Position numbers and translations under genes: made by a program
DNA from: Bellilinea sp040754815
GTDB taxonomy: Bacteria > Chloroflexota > Anaerolineae > Anaerolineales > Anaerolineaceae
Assembly: GCA_040754815.1 (NCBI GenBank)
Contig: JBFMBX010000001.1
Location: 704,039 to 768,038, forward strand
Direction of reading: 5' to 3'
DNA length: 64,000 nucleotides
Shown here: piece by piece, positions 1 to 8,605 of the stretch
Position numbering within the stretch: the first letter of the stretch is position 1
Layout of the letters: the number at the start of each line of letters is the position of its first letter
The notes under the pieces: model-generated
What the model was told of the DNA's origin: nothing
Database searches by the model: none
Seen by the model: only the letters and a program-made list of their open reading frames with translations

Positions 1-1195
1 CCTCCGGGCGGATGTAGTAAGTGCCTTTCGGGCCTTCAAATTTCAGGCCTTCCAGCGCGGGGATCATCGCATCACCCGAAGCATCGCCGCCGGTTTTTTC
101 CAGCGCGGCAGCCAGCGCCAGTGCCGAGGCCATGCCACCCGCGGTGAACAGGTCTGGCGGCTCGTTGTACTTTTCCAGATGTTTCTCGGTCAACCACTTG
201 TTGATTTCGGTATCGGCCGCGGTATAGTGATAGACATTCAAACCGATCTGTCCAACCGCCGCGCCATAGACCGCCGCAAAGGAGGCGTTATCGCCAAAGC
301 CGGTGGCCACCTGCATCTGCTCCAGCGCGCCAAGGTCGGCCAGCTGCTGGAAGAGCGTGACATAACCCGTACCGGCCCACGTCAAGAAGAGGCAGTCCGC
401 GCCCGAATCCATTGCCTGCTGGATGTAGGGGGTGAAATCGGTGGTTTCCAACGGAGCGTAAATATCGGCGACCACTTCCCCGCCGTACTGACCCACCGCA
501 TAAGCCAGCGCTTCACCGGAACCGCGTCCAAACGCATTGTCAATGCCGATGTGGGCGAACTTGGTGCCCACATTTTCCACCAGATACTTGGCGATGACCA
601 GCACATCATCGTAGTTGGTGCGCGAGGTGCGGAAAACATACGGGTTGAAGTATTGGCCGGTGATAAACGCCGAGGCAGCCGGATCCACCATCAGGATGAT
701 TTTGTTTTCCAGCGCAACGGTGGTCAGTGCCGCAGCCGAGGCCGAGCTGGACGGGCCCTGAATGATTTCGACGCCGTCTTTTTCGATCAGTTCGCGCGCC
801 AGTTGAACGGCTTTTTCGGGGTTGCCCTCATCATCGCGCACCAGCACTTCCACCGGGCGGTTGGCAATGATGTAGCGGCCGGCTTCGTCTTTCTTGCCGC
901 CGGAGGCATATTCCAGACCCAGTTCAAAACCGCGAGTCTGCTGCAAACCATAGAGTGCCAGCGCGCCGGAAAGCTGCCCGATTTGCCCGATCTTCAGCAC
1001 CGGGCCAAGTTCCTCAACCGGTTCTTCGGTTTCAACGGGCTGGGGCGGTTCGGTTGGGACTTCGGTCGGCGGAGGGGCCTGCGTTGGGGTGGGCGGTTGG
1101 GTCGGCTCAACGGTGGGAGTTACCTGCTGAACACAGGCACCCAGCACCAGCGAGACGAGGATCAAAACAGTCAAAATCGTCAACAACCTTTTCAT
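1..1195 (-). CDS. ABC transporter solute-binding lipoprotein, LivK/amino-acid type (3' end outside window)
   Basis: The protein starts at the ATG ending at 1195, behind an AAGGAG site, and stays open to the window edge, so about 398 residues are visible and the C-terminus is missing. It begins with a short charged stretch, a hydrophobic segment and the lipobox LVLGAC, so it should be a lipoprotein held on the outer face of the membrane. A Pro/Thr/Glu-rich linker of about 35 residues follows. The body has the type I periplasmic-binding fold typical of branched-chain amino acid or amide receptors (start of domain KIGQIGQLSGALALYG, later IIQGPSSSASA and FAHIGIDNAFGRG). It probably delivers a small ligand to an ABC permease encoded beyond the window. 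The acyl-CoA genes upstream on the same strand suggest a carboxylic-acid ligand, but that is inference. Confidence 0.88.
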   Translation of the reverse strand, partial: MKRLLTILTVLILVSLVLGACVQQVTPTVEPTQPPTPTQAPPPTEVPTEPPQPVETEEPVEELGPVLKIGQIGQLSGALALYGLQQTRGFELGLEYASGGKKDEAGRYIIANRPVEVLVRDDEGNPEKAVQLARELIEKDGVEIIQGPSSSASAAALTTVALENKIILMVDPAASAFITGQYFNPYVFRTSRTNYDDVLVIAKYLVENVGTKFAHIGIDNAFGRGSGEALAYAVGQYGGEVVADIYAPLETTDFTPYIQQAMDSGADCLFLTWAGTGYVTLFQQLADLGALEQMQVATGFGDNASFAAVYGAAVGQIGLNVYHYTAADTEINKWLTEKHLEKYNEPPDLFTAGGMASALALAAALEKTGGDASGDAMIPALEGLKFEGPKGTYYIRPE

Positions 1196-1250
1196 TTTCT
1201 TCTCCTTCGGATGATTTGAAATGGGAACTTAACGGGTTACCTGATCACAC

Positions 1251-1272
1251 AGTAGAAACCTGAAATTCTACT
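1251..1272 (-). terminator. Weak hairpin between the maoC-like gene and the binding-protein gene
   Basis: A 7-bp perfect inverted repeat (AGTAGAA / TTCTACT) with an 8-nt loop lies just after the stop of the minus-strand MaoC-like gene. There is no clear T tract, so it may be an attenuator or an mRNA 3' end rather than a strong terminator. Confidence 0.3.
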
Positions 1273-1276
1273 CTGA

Positions 1277-1738
1277 TTATGAATCGCGGTTCACCTCCTT
1301 GTGTATGAGAATGGCAGCCTGTCCGGTCACCAGTGCTTGCCCGTTTTGATTGGTACAGGCCGTTTTCAAACGAACGATGGAACGCTCAACCTCCACATGA
1401 TCCACCTCTAACGCGGCAGTCACCGTATCTCCGGTATAGGCCGGTGCAATGAACTCCAGATACTGGTGCAGGCATACCGAACCGGCCCCGCCAAAATACC
1501 GCTGAATGGCCGCGCCGATTAACCCGCCCAGCAGCATGGGAGGCACTCTGGCACGCCCTGTTGGCTGCGATTGGGAATACACCGCTTCATCGTCCATTGG
1601 AAAATCATCACCCATGAGGCGGGCAAAATCCACCACATCGGCGCACTGAATGGTCTTTACCAGCGTAACCCGCCCGTGCAATTCCCACACTCGCCGGGGC
1701 AGATGAAGATTGGATGGATTCAATCCGTCTGCAACCAT
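1277..1738 (-). CDS. MaoC-like hot-dog fold protein (possible enoyl-CoA hydratase)
   Basis: This 153-residue protein has the single hot-dog layout of MaoC-like hydratases, with the typical overhang FIAPAYTGDTVTAALEV in the second half. These enzymes add water to enoyl-CoA in fatty-acid or side-chain degradation. The active-site loop of the family has an Asp and a His in a D-x-N-P-x-H arrangement. Here the equivalent stretch reads GDDFPMDDEAV, so the Asp is present but the His position is Asp. The protein may be catalytically altered or may act as the partner of another subunit, as split MaoC pairs do. It starts 3 bp after the stop of the upstream hydrolase gene and is clearly part of that operon. 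Confidence 0.72.
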   Translation of the reverse strand: MVADGLNPSNLHLPRRVWELHGRVTLVKTIQCADVVDFARLMGDDFPMDDEAVYSQSQPTGRARVPPMLLGGLIGAAIQRYFGGAGSVCLHQYLEFIAPAYTGDTVTAALEVDHVEVERSIVRLKTACTNQNGQALVTGQAAILIHKEVNRDS

Positions 1739-1741
1739 TCT

Positions 1742-2539
1742 TTAACCCTGCAACTGCCGCAAAAAACCCAGTATTAACGCGTTGAAAACCAACGGCTTTT
1801 CAAGACAAAGAGCATGACCCGCCCGCGGAACAACCACCAGTTCAGCGCGGGGGATTTCTCCGGCGATGATTTCGCTGTATTTTCTGGGTTTGAGGATATC
1901 TTCTTCTCCCACCATGACCAATGTTGGCGCCTGAATGGATTTTAACTGCCCTGTGATGTTCAATCGGTTGAAGCAATCCAGCAATTCCAGCAAACTCTCC
2001 ATATCCAGCAAAGCATAACGGCCAGCCGCCGAAAAAACGGCCTCGCGGTTTCGCTGAATATAATCAGCCGAAAAATTGAACATGTAGGTGACTTCGAAGA
2101 GGCGTTTTGCATCTCTGGCCCGCGCCGCATCGCTCCACAGGTCTATCACACCGCGCAAAACGGCATCCGATTCACTGACCGCCGAAGAAACAATCAAAGA
2201 TCGCGTCCGCTGGGGATACCGCAGCGCAAACATCATGCTGATTTCCCCGCCGTAGGAAATGCCGGCGATGTGCGCTTTTTCAATCCCCAGCGCATCCAGC
2301 AAGGCTGCCAGATCGTCAGCGTGCATTTCCATGCTGTAAGGGCCTTTGGGATGTTCGGAACGCCACATGCCGCGGCAGTCATATAAAAGCACACGATAAT
2401 CTTTTGAAAGCACCGGCGTCTGATACGCCCAGCTGGCCGTGCTCATCAATATGCCGTTGGAAAGCACCAGCACTTCACCATCCTGCGGGCCGTGCAGTTC
2501 GTAATACAACTCAACGCCGTTGACTTTCAGGCTGCTCAT
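1742..2539 (-). CDS. Alpha/beta hydrolase (first of two in the operon)
   Basis: The 265-residue protein is a compact alpha/beta hydrolase. The nucleophile elbow is GISYGG (G-x-S-x-G), the oxyanion region is LSNGILMS near the N-terminus, and the catalytic His lies in RAGHALCLEKP near the C-terminus; EEDILKP supplies a likely acid residue. There is no signal peptide, so it should act in the cytoplasm on a small ester, lactone or thioester. Its start codon overlaps the stop of the DUF35 gene by 4 bp, which implies translational coupling. The substrate cannot be read from the sequence. Confidence 0.85.
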   Translation of the reverse strand: MSSLKVNGVELYYELHGPQDGEVLVLSNGILMSTASWAYQTPVLSKDYRVLLYDCRGMWRSEHPKGPYSMEMHADDLAALLDALGIEKAHIAGISYGGEISMMFALRYPQRTRSLIVSSAVSESDAVLRGVIDLWSDAARARDAKRLFEVTYMFNFSADYIQRNREAVFSAAGRYALLDMESLLELLDCFNRLNITGQLKSIQAPTLVMVGEEDILKPRKYSEIIAGEIPRAELVVVPRAGHALCLEKPLVFNALILGFLRQLQG

Positions 2540-2958
2540 ACCTGCGATACCTGAAATCCCAGCACGATCTTCTTGTTTTCACCCTCGCCGCGTTCCGCAA
2601 AAACCGCCGTGAGCGGTGCGCCAATTTGAATGGTCTCCGGGTGATGAACATCCACGCCAAAAATTTGCGCCGGAATACGCTCGCCCTCTTCCAGTTCGAC
2701 CACGCCGACGCAGTAAGGGTTCTTGCGGTCATAACCGGCCGCCAGCATGGCCGTTGGCGCCACATACACCACACTGAAAGCCGCCAGTTTGCCCCGGCCC
2801 GAAAATTCGCAGGCTTCCAGTTCATTTTGCTGGCAATCCGGGCACCAGATGCGCGGCGGGAGGAAGGCACGCCCGCACTTTTTACAGCGTGAGCCGATCA
2901 GACGCTTTTCAGCCAGATGTTTTGGAAATTGATGGGTAAAAAGTTCGCTTTCGATCAT
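2536..2958 (-). CDS. DUF35 zinc-ribbon / OB-fold acyl-CoA-associated protein
   Basis: This 140-residue protein has an N-terminal helix (about residues 1-20), a rubredoxin-like zinc ribbon with two C-x2-C knuckles (CKKCGR and CPDC), and a C-terminal OB fold ending in VLGFQVSQV. This is the DUF35 architecture. DUF35 proteins act as scaffolds next to thiolase-fold enzymes. In archaea they bridge acetoacetyl-CoA thiolase and HMG-CoA synthase, and in actinobacterial steroid degradation a DUF35 domain partners the thiolase-like aldolase Ltp2. The thiolase gene lies 4 bp upstream, so a physical thiolase-DUF35 complex is the likely arrangement here. Confidence 0.88.
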   Translation of the reverse strand: MIESELFTHQFPKHLAEKRLIGSRCKKCGRAFLPPRIWCPDCQQNELEACEFSGRGKLAAFSVVYVAPTAMLAAGYDRKNPYCVGVVELEEGERIPAQIFGVDVHHPETIQIGAPLTAVFAERGEGENKKIVLGFQVSQV

Positions 2959-2962
2959 TGCC

Positions 2963-4225
2963 TTACCTCCGCTCGAAGATGTTTACCACGCAGGTCTGAC
3001 CGGTTCCGCCGACATTATGAGTCAAACCAATCGCCGGGCTGCCGGGAATCTGCCGCTCACCCGCTTCACCGCGCAGTTGATGCCAGATTTCAACCACCTG
3101 ACCCACGCCCGAAGCCCCCACCGGATGTCCTTTGGATTTCAACCCGCCGGAGGAATTGATGGGACGGTTTCCCTTCAAGGAAGTTACCCCATCCTCAGCC
3201 GCCTTCCAGCCCTCACCGGGAGCAAAAAAGCCAAGGTCTTCGCTGGCGATGATTTCGGCAATGGTGAAGCAGTCGTGCACCTCCACGGCATCCACATCCT
3301 GCGGGGTGATGCGGGCCATCTCGTAAGCCTGCCCGGCCGCGCGGCGGGCTGCCGGAAGCGAAGTCAGTGTCGGGCGGTCGTGGGTAGCGGCATCACTGGC
3401 CTGCCCGCTGCCGATGATGTAAAGGGGGGCATCGCTGAACCGGCGGGCAATTTCCTCACTCACCAGCAACACCACCGCCGCCCCATCCGAAATTGGCGAG
3501 CAATCATACAGCCGCAGCGGCCACGCAATGTAGGGGTTTGCACGCGGGTCGTGCAAAAATTCGAATTCGTCTTTCCACTCCGGGACGGGCTGGCCTTTGC
3601 GGGCAGCACTGGCTTTGCGCGCTTCCATGATTTCCCGAATGCGCTGGCCGAACTGAGCCTTGGGGTTGAGCGCACCGTGTTCATGATTTTTATAACCCAC
3701 CTGCAGCAGAACCTCCGGGTCGGCGCCGTATTCGTGGATGTAGGCTGTGGCCATGGCTGCGTACAACGCCGGGAAGGTAAAGCCAACCGCCGCCTCGTAA
3801 GTTACATCCGAAGCGGTAGCCAGCGTATCGGTGACCCGTTCGGTCGGCAGTTCGCTCATCTTTTCCACCCCGCCGACCATGACGATATCGTACAGACCGG
3901 AAGCCACCGCCAGCATACCCTGCCGCAAGGCGGCCGAGCCGCTGGCGCAGGCATCTTCCACCCGCGTGGCCGGCCGGGGAGAAAGCCCCACCCAATCGGT
4001 CATCAGCGGCGCCATATGAGCCTGCCCCTCGAATAAATCGGCGGAGTAATTGCCAATATAGACGGCCTCTATCTCACGCGGGTCAAAACCCCGGTCAACG
4101 GATGCCAGCATTTCACGATAGGCTTCAACGAAAATATCCCGCGTGGCAACACCATTGTAAATGCCAAACTTACTCATCCCCGCCCCAACAACTGCCACCC
4201 CTCGCCCCAGTTTTCTTTCGGTCAT
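2963..4225 (-). CDS. Thiolase-fold acyltransferase or aldolase of the SCP2/Ltp type
   Basis: The 420-residue protein is a thiolase-superfamily member of the SCP2/lipid-transfer group. The nucleophilic Cys is Cys93 in VEDACASGSAA. The VHDCFTIAEI motif is typical of the SCP2 type, and the second His lies in KSKGHPVGASG. The C-terminus ends VGGTGQTCVVNIFERR, without the usual biosynthetic-thiolase CGG ending. It could cleave a 3-ketoacyl-CoA or carry out a retro-aldol step as Ltp2 does. The adjacent DUF35 gene is the expected partner. It begins 13 bp after the stop of the next gene upstream. Confidence 0.88.
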   Translation of the reverse strand: MTERKLGRGVAVVGAGMSKFGIYNGVATRDIFVEAYREMLASVDRGFDPREIEAVYIGNYSADLFEGQAHMAPLMTDWVGLSPRPATRVEDACASGSAALRQGMLAVASGLYDIVMVGGVEKMSELPTERVTDTLATASDVTYEAAVGFTFPALYAAMATAYIHEYGADPEVLLQVGYKNHEHGALNPKAQFGQRIREIMEARKASAARKGQPVPEWKDEFEFLHDPRANPYIAWPLRLYDCSPISDGAAVVLLVSEEIARRFSDAPLYIIGSGQASDAATHDRPTLTSLPAARRAAGQAYEMARITPQDVDAVEVHDCFTIAEIIASEDLGFFAPGEGWKAAEDGVTSLKGNRPINSSGGLKSKGHPVGASGVGQVVEIWHQLRGEAGERQIPGSPAIGLTHNVGGTGQTCVVNIFERR

Positions 4226-4238
4226 AAAAACCTCTCCC

Positions 4239-5303
4239 TTAGATTTTTTTCAAAAAAGCATGGAATAAATTGTTAAACACTTCCGGTTTTTCGATGTGCG
4301 GGCTGTGCGCCGTGTTCTCGATAACATGTTCCTCATAAACACCGCCGGCGGCAGCGTATTTTTCCAGCACCGAACGGGTCTGTTGAATCATCGGCTGGGG
4401 CGGGGCAACCTCATCACCCGGCCAACCCGGCACATAACCCAGTTTGCCCAGATTGGCAATATCGAAAAACGAAGCATCTGAAACAATCAGGTCATGACTG
4501 CCGCGCACCCACAGCACCGGCGGCTTGGGTCGAGCAGCCAGCAGGTCGGGGACATCCTGCTTGAGATATTTCAACGACCAGCAATTAACCGGCCCGTGCA
4601 CCCCCGGCGCAACGAACGGCCAGTTGGGCGAAGGAACGAAATCACCCGGATAACGCTCCGGCCCGGTTTTCTCCATCAAGGATGCAGTGAGGAAATCTTC
4701 CTCCCGTGCGGCGCGGAAGGGCGGCACATAGTAAAAAGCGTTGATGATGTTGCGCGGAGAGTTGGGGTCATCACCGCTGCGATCCTGTGCCTGAATGCGC
4801 CGGACAAATTCCTGATTGACCACTCCGCCGCCGGATCCGGCATAGTCCTCGAACAGGGGGGTGCCTTCCGCTCCCTTTGTGCCGCCAAAGCCAAAGGGGG
4901 AAACCGGGCAAATCAGAGTAGCGCTCAAAACGCGGGCGGGAAAATCGCCAATAAAGCGGTAAATAATGCCCGCACCCATGGACCAGCCCACCAGATGCGC
5001 TTTTTCGATCCCCATCACATCCATCAGCGCGGCCAGATCATCCGACCAGTCGCGGTAACCGCGGGTGGAATCGATCAGCACATCTTCCGTCCAGCCGTAA
5101 CCGCGCAGGTCGGGGGCAATGGCGCGAAAGGCGTCCGGCAGCGCCAGCATGGTTTCTTCCCAGTAGAGTGCCGCCGAAAAATTGCCGTGCAGGAAGATCA
5201 CCGGCACACCCGCCGGGTTTCCGCTGGTCAAAACGTGCATCTTAAGACGCGGGGTTTGAATCATCTGCGAAGTTACACCCGGCAACGGTTGTGGTATGTT
5301 CAT
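4239..5303 (-). CDS. Alpha/beta hydrolase (second, larger)
   Basis: This 354-residue alpha/beta hydrolase has an N-terminal HGNF oxyanion motif, the nucleophile elbow GWSMGAG, an acid in RGSHDLIVSD and a catalytic His in NTAHSPHIEKP. An insertion of about 90 residues between the elbow and the acid probably forms a large lid. An in-frame ATG 12 bp upstream has its purine run directly against it. The ATG at 5303 is preceded by GGAGG with 5-bp spacing, so I chose it. With no signal peptide it should work in the cytoplasm. It sits between the thiolase and CoA-transferase genes, which suggests a thioester or cyclic ester substrate. Confidence 0.85.
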   Translation of the reverse strand: MNIPQPLPGVTSQMIQTPRLKMHVLTSGNPAGVPVIFLHGNFSAALYWEETMLALPDAFRAIAPDLRGYGWTEDVLIDSTRGYRDWSDDLAALMDVMGIEKAHLVGWSMGAGIIYRFIGDFPARVLSATLICPVSPFGFGGTKGAEGTPLFEDYAGSGGGVVNQEFVRRIQAQDRSGDDPNSPRNIINAFYYVPPFRAAREEDFLTASLMEKTGPERYPGDFVPSPNWPFVAPGVHGPVNCWSLKYLKQDVPDLLAARPKPPVLWVRGSHDLIVSDASFFDIANLGKLGYVPGWPGDEVAPPQPMIQQTRSVLEKYAAAGGVYEEHVIENTAHSPHIEKPEVFNNLFHAFLKKI

Positions 5304-5326
5304 GGCTTCCTCCATTTCCTTTTTTA

Positions 5327-6688
5327 TTAATCAGAGGTTGGTTTGGTTTCTTTTTCAGCAACCTTTACTCCCGGCACAACCAGCCGCGGCACAATTCCCA
5401 GCCGGTGGGCTTCCTCGCGCAGCCATTCGCGAAAGTCCGGGTGGGCAATGCGGATCAGGGCTTCCATGCGGTCACGCACACACCGCCCGCGCAGTTCGGC
5501 TACGCCGTACTCGGTGACAATCGTATCCACATCCTGGCTCGGCACGGTGACCTCGGCACCTTCGGAAAGGATGGGGACAATGGTGGAAATCTGCCCATCG
5601 CGTGCGGTGGATCGCAGGGCGATGATGCCGCGTCCGCCGGGCGAAAGCTGCGCGCCGCGGTGGGTATCCAGCTGGCCGCCGGTGCCGCTGAAATGCCGGT
5701 AGCCGATGCTTTGCGAGCAGACCTGACCGAACAAATCCACCTGCAAAGCCGTGTTGACGCTGATCATGCGGTAATTCTGGCCGATGATATACGGATCGTT
5801 GGTTACTTTGCCCTGCTGGAATTCCACTCCCAGATTGCGGTCCACAAAATCATACAGTTTGCGAGTGCCTAACGCAAATGCGCCTACCATTTTCCCTTTC
5901 CACAATGTCTTGCGGCGGTTTGTGACCACCCCGGCTTCGTACAAATCCACCATGCCGTCTGTGAACATCTCGGTATGGATGCCCAGATCACGGCGATTCA
6001 TCAGGAAAGGCGTGATGGCGTTGGGGATGCCGCCAATACCCAATTGCAGGGTCGAGCCGTCTTCGATCAGGTCGGCAATGTAGCCGCCGATGGCCTGTTC
6101 GGCTTCGGTGGGCGGGGAAGGCGGCAGTTCAAACAGCGGCACATGATTCTCCACGACGTAATCCACTTCGGAAATGTGCACCTGCGTATCGCCCAGCGTG
6201 TAGGGCAGGTTTTCGTTGATCTCCAGCACCACCAGATCAGCCGCCTCGATCAACTGCTTTTCGATTACCAGCCCCAGCGAGAGGGAGAGAAACCCGCGCG
6301 AATCGGGCGGGGTCGCCGTTCCCCAAAAAACATTGACTTTTCCGCCGCTGGCCAGCAGTTTATCGGTTGAAGCGCGGTGGAGATTATTGGGAATGTAGGA
6401 CATGCGTCCCTGCGGGTGAACTTTTCGATCCGGCGCACCGTAGAACCAGTTTTCCACAAAGAAATGTCCGGCCATTTCCGGGTTGGTGGCATATTCGTAG
6501 GCCCGCAACGGCAGGCAAACCCACACGGTTACATCTTCCAGCCGGTCTTTATGCTTCCCCAGTTCGCTCAACAAACCCGGCGGTTCAGAAGCCGCAATGG
6601 CCACCCCAATGGTTTGATGAGACTGCACCAGCCCTACCGCCTCGGGAATGGAAATCAATTTGCTCCGGTAAATCTCCTGCGGGTTCAT
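5327..6688 (-). CDS. Acetyl-CoA hydrolase / 4-hydroxybutyrate-type CoA-transferase
   Basis: The 453-residue protein has the full length and motifs of the Cat1/AbfT CoA-transferase family. GIGGIPNA (residues 217-224) forms the CoA-binding loop, and IHTEMFTDG carries Glu240, which by eye matches the catalytic glutamate that forms the glutamyl-CoA intermediate. Such enzymes move CoA between acetyl-CoA and a carboxylic acid. In this operon it could activate the acid whose thioester is then handled by the reductase, thiolase and hydratase. The start has an AAAGGAGG site. The KAS III-like gene ends 14 bp upstream. Confidence 0.88.
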   Translation of the reverse strand: MNPQEIYRSKLISIPEAVGLVQSHQTIGVAIAASEPPGLLSELGKHKDRLEDVTVWVCLPLRAYEYATNPEMAGHFFVENWFYGAPDRKVHPQGRMSYIPNNLHRASTDKLLASGGKVNVFWGTATPPDSRGFLSLSLGLVIEKQLIEAADLVVLEINENLPYTLGDTQVHISEVDYVVENHVPLFELPPSPPTEAEQAIGGYIADLIEDGSTLQLGIGGIPNAITPFLMNRRDLGIHTEMFTDGMVDLYEAGVVTNRRKTLWKGKMVGAFALGTRKLYDFVDRNLGVEFQQGKVTNDPYIIGQNYRMISVNTALQVDLFGQVCSQSIGYRHFSGTGGQLDTHRGAQLSPGGRGIIALRSTARDGQISTIVPILSEGAEVTVPSQDVDTIVTEYGVAELRGRCVRDRMEALIRIAHPDFREWLREEAHRLGIVPRLVVPGVKVAEKETKPTSD

Positions 6689-6702
6689 AAACCTCCTTTG
6701 CG

Positions 6703-7689
6703 TCAGGGCATGATGAATGCCGAACCGGCCTGGTTATAGCCCACCCCGGAACCGACAAAGGTGACCAGATCACCGGATTTGATTTTGCCCTGTTTACGGG
6801 CATCATCGAACACCATCGGAATGCAGGCCGAGCCGGTGTAGCCCCACTTGTCCATAATCCAGTGCGTCTTTTCCAGCGGCAGGCCGAGCGTCTCCTGCAC
6901 CAGTTTGATGCTGTTCAGACGCACCTGCGTATAGAGCGCCATATCCACATCCTGCAGGTCAAAATTGCCGTTGGCGGCCAGCTCGCGCATCCGTCTTGGC
7001 CAGCCCTCATTGTTGACCTCCGGCGGGAAGGGGGTAATGAAGCGCACCTGTGTGCGGCCGGCCTGCACACTTTCAACGGAGGCCGGTTCGTATGTGCCGC
7101 CGGAATAAATGCCCCAGTGTTTGTGATACGAACCATCGGCAAAGAATGTGGAACTGACAAAGCCCGGCTTGTCCGAAACGGTCAACACCGCAGCACCGGC
7201 GCCATCGCCGTAGAAGAAGGACATGACATCGTTTTGCCAGTCGCATAATTTGTGCATCATGTACGCCCCTACCACCAGCACATATTTCATCTGTTGCGAA
7301 GTGGAAAGCAAACCCGCCGCGATGTTCAAACCGGTGGGAAACGAGGCGCAGGCGCAGCCAATATCGAAAGTACCGGCATTGACCGCCCCCAGTTTGTGCT
7401 GCACCACCACCGAAGTCGCCGGAGTGATGTAATCGGGGCTGTCGGTACCCAGAATAATCATATCCAGGTCTTCGGCTTTGATTCCGGCATCTTTGAGGGC
7501 TTCTTTGGCCGCTTCCACCGCCAGATCCGAAGTCACCCAGTCATCGGGGGCATACCAGCGGGTGGTGATGCCGGAAGAGGCTTCAAATTTATCAATCACT
7601 TCACCAAACCGCTCGCGCATCTGGCGGTTGGGGCGTTCGATAGGCGGCAGGTAATGACCGCTACCAATGATTGTTGCAAAGCGAGACAT
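6703..7689 (-). CDS. KAS III-like (FabH-family) protein lacking the triad His and Asn
   Basis: The 328-residue protein is a thiolase-fold member closest in layout to 3-oxoacyl-ACP synthase III. The nucleophilic Cys114 lies in DIGCACASF. Where FabH has the H-Q-A-N motif, this protein reads LYTQVRLNS, so the His is Thr254. Where FabH has the Asn of GNTSAAS, it reads GYTGSAC, so the Asn is Tyr284. The decarboxylating Claisen reaction needs both, so a different reaction is likely, for example acyl transfer or a non-decarboxylating condensation. A TTG start 18 bp upstream is possible. The ATG at 7689 has GGAGG at 9 bp and is preferred. Confidence 0.83.
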   Translation of the reverse strand: MSRFATIIGSGHYLPPIERPNRQMRERFGEVIDKFEASSGITTRWYAPDDWVTSDLAVEAAKEALKDAGIKAEDLDMIILGTDSPDYITPATSVVVQHKLGAVNAGTFDIGCACASFPTGLNIAAGLLSTSQQMKYVLVVGAYMMHKLCDWQNDVMSFFYGDGAGAAVLTVSDKPGFVSSTFFADGSYHKHWGIYSGGTYEPASVESVQAGRTQVRFITPFPPEVNNEGWPRRMRELAANGNFDLQDVDMALYTQVRLNSIKLVQETLGLPLEKTHWIMDKWGYTGSACIPMVFDDARKQGKIKSGDLVTFVGSGVGYNQAGSAFIMP

Positions 7690-7727
7690 ATTCCCATACC
7701 TCCTCAAGAGTTCTCCATGCAGGATGA

Positions 7728-8492
7728 TTAAGTTCCAATCACAATACCGCCATCCACGCTGATGGTAGCGCCATGCACAAAACTGGCTTCATCGCTGGCC
7801 AGCCAGAGATAAGCATTGGCAATATCGCGCGGATCGCCCAGTCGGCCGAGTGGTGTTTTGGCTTTCATGCCGGCTAAAATTTCTTCCGGCATTTTTTGAA
7901 CCATCTCGGTTGCAATGAAACCGGGTGCCACAGCGTTGACGCGCACATTGAAGCGCCCCAACTCGCGCGCCCAGACTTTGGTCATGCCGATCACCCCGGC
8001 TTTGGTGGCCACATAATTGGTCTGACCGATGTTACCGTACAGCCCCACCACCGATGAGGCGTTGATGATCACCCCGCCACCCTGCCGAATCATAAATGGA
8101 GCGACTGCCTGAGCGCAATTGAACACGCCCTTCAGGTTGATGTCAATCACCTGATCAAAAGCACTTTCCTCCATCTGCTTAACCAGTTCGCCGTCTTTGA
8201 CTTTGACAAAAAGCGCATCGCGGGTGATGCCGGCATTGTTGATCAACACATCCACCCTTCCAAAACGCCGTACCACATCCTCCACCCAGGCCTGCACTTC
8301 ACCGCGATCCGCCACATTGACCGCGTAAAAGCAGGCCGGTTCTCCCAGTTCCCTGACCAGTGCTTCACCTGCTTCACGGTTGACATCGCAGATGACCACA
8401 ATCGCCCCTTCTTCGGCAAACCGCTGGGCAGTGGCTTTTCCGATTCCGGCGGCGCCCCCCGTGATCAGACATACCTTATCCTTTAGCCGCAT
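7728..8492 (-). CDS. SDR family reductase, FabG-like 3-oxoacyl reductase
   Basis: The 254-residue protein is a classical short-chain dehydrogenase/reductase. The dinucleotide-binding motif is TGGAAGIG at residues 11-18, NNAG is at 85-88, and the catalytic Ser147, Tyr160 and Lys164 are in place. It would reduce 3-oxoacyl or oxidise 3-hydroxyacyl thioesters. An upstream frame extension lacks a good ribosome site, and the ATG at 8492 follows GGAGGCGAGGG. It is the first gene of the minus-strand acyl-CoA operon, with a plausible promoter about 70 bp upstream. Gene context favours catabolic use over housekeeping fatty-acid synthesis. Confidence 0.88.
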   Translation of the reverse strand: MRLKDKVCLITGGAAGIGKATAQRFAEEGAIVVICDVNREAGEALVRELGEPACFYAVNVADRGEVQAWVEDVVRRFGRVDVLINNAGITRDALFVKVKDGELVKQMEESAFDQVIDINLKGVFNCAQAVAPFMIRQGGGVIINASSVVGLYGNIGQTNYVATKAGVIGMTKVWARELGRFNVRVNAVAPGFIATEMVQKMPEEILAGMKAKTPLGRLGDPRDIANAYLWLASDEASFVHGATISVDGGIVIGT

Positions 8493-8558
8493 GTTTCCCT
8501 CGCCTCCTGAAAAAATTGGAATCCTGCCAGCCGGCAGAGTCAATTAGCCGCCCCCTGC

Positions 8559-8586
8559 CGTATAGAATACACCCCTGCAGTTACAA
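8559..8586 (-). promoter_or_regulatory. Candidate promoter of the fabG-like operon
   Basis: On the minus strand TTGTAA (8581-8586) and TATACG (8559-8564) are separated by 16 bp, and lie about 70 bp before the reductase ATG. The match is moderate. Confidence 0.4.
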
Positions 8587-8605
8587 AACAGTTACAGAAA
8601 TGAAT

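Noticed and set aside
179..1219. Long open frame on the plus strand
   Set aside because: It lies antisense to the lipoprotein solute-binding gene, which has a lipobox, a ribosome site and clear family motifs.
4494..5330. 278-codon plus-strand frame opposite the second alpha/beta hydrolase
   Set aside because: It is antisense to a gene with a complete catalytic triad and lacks a ribosome site.
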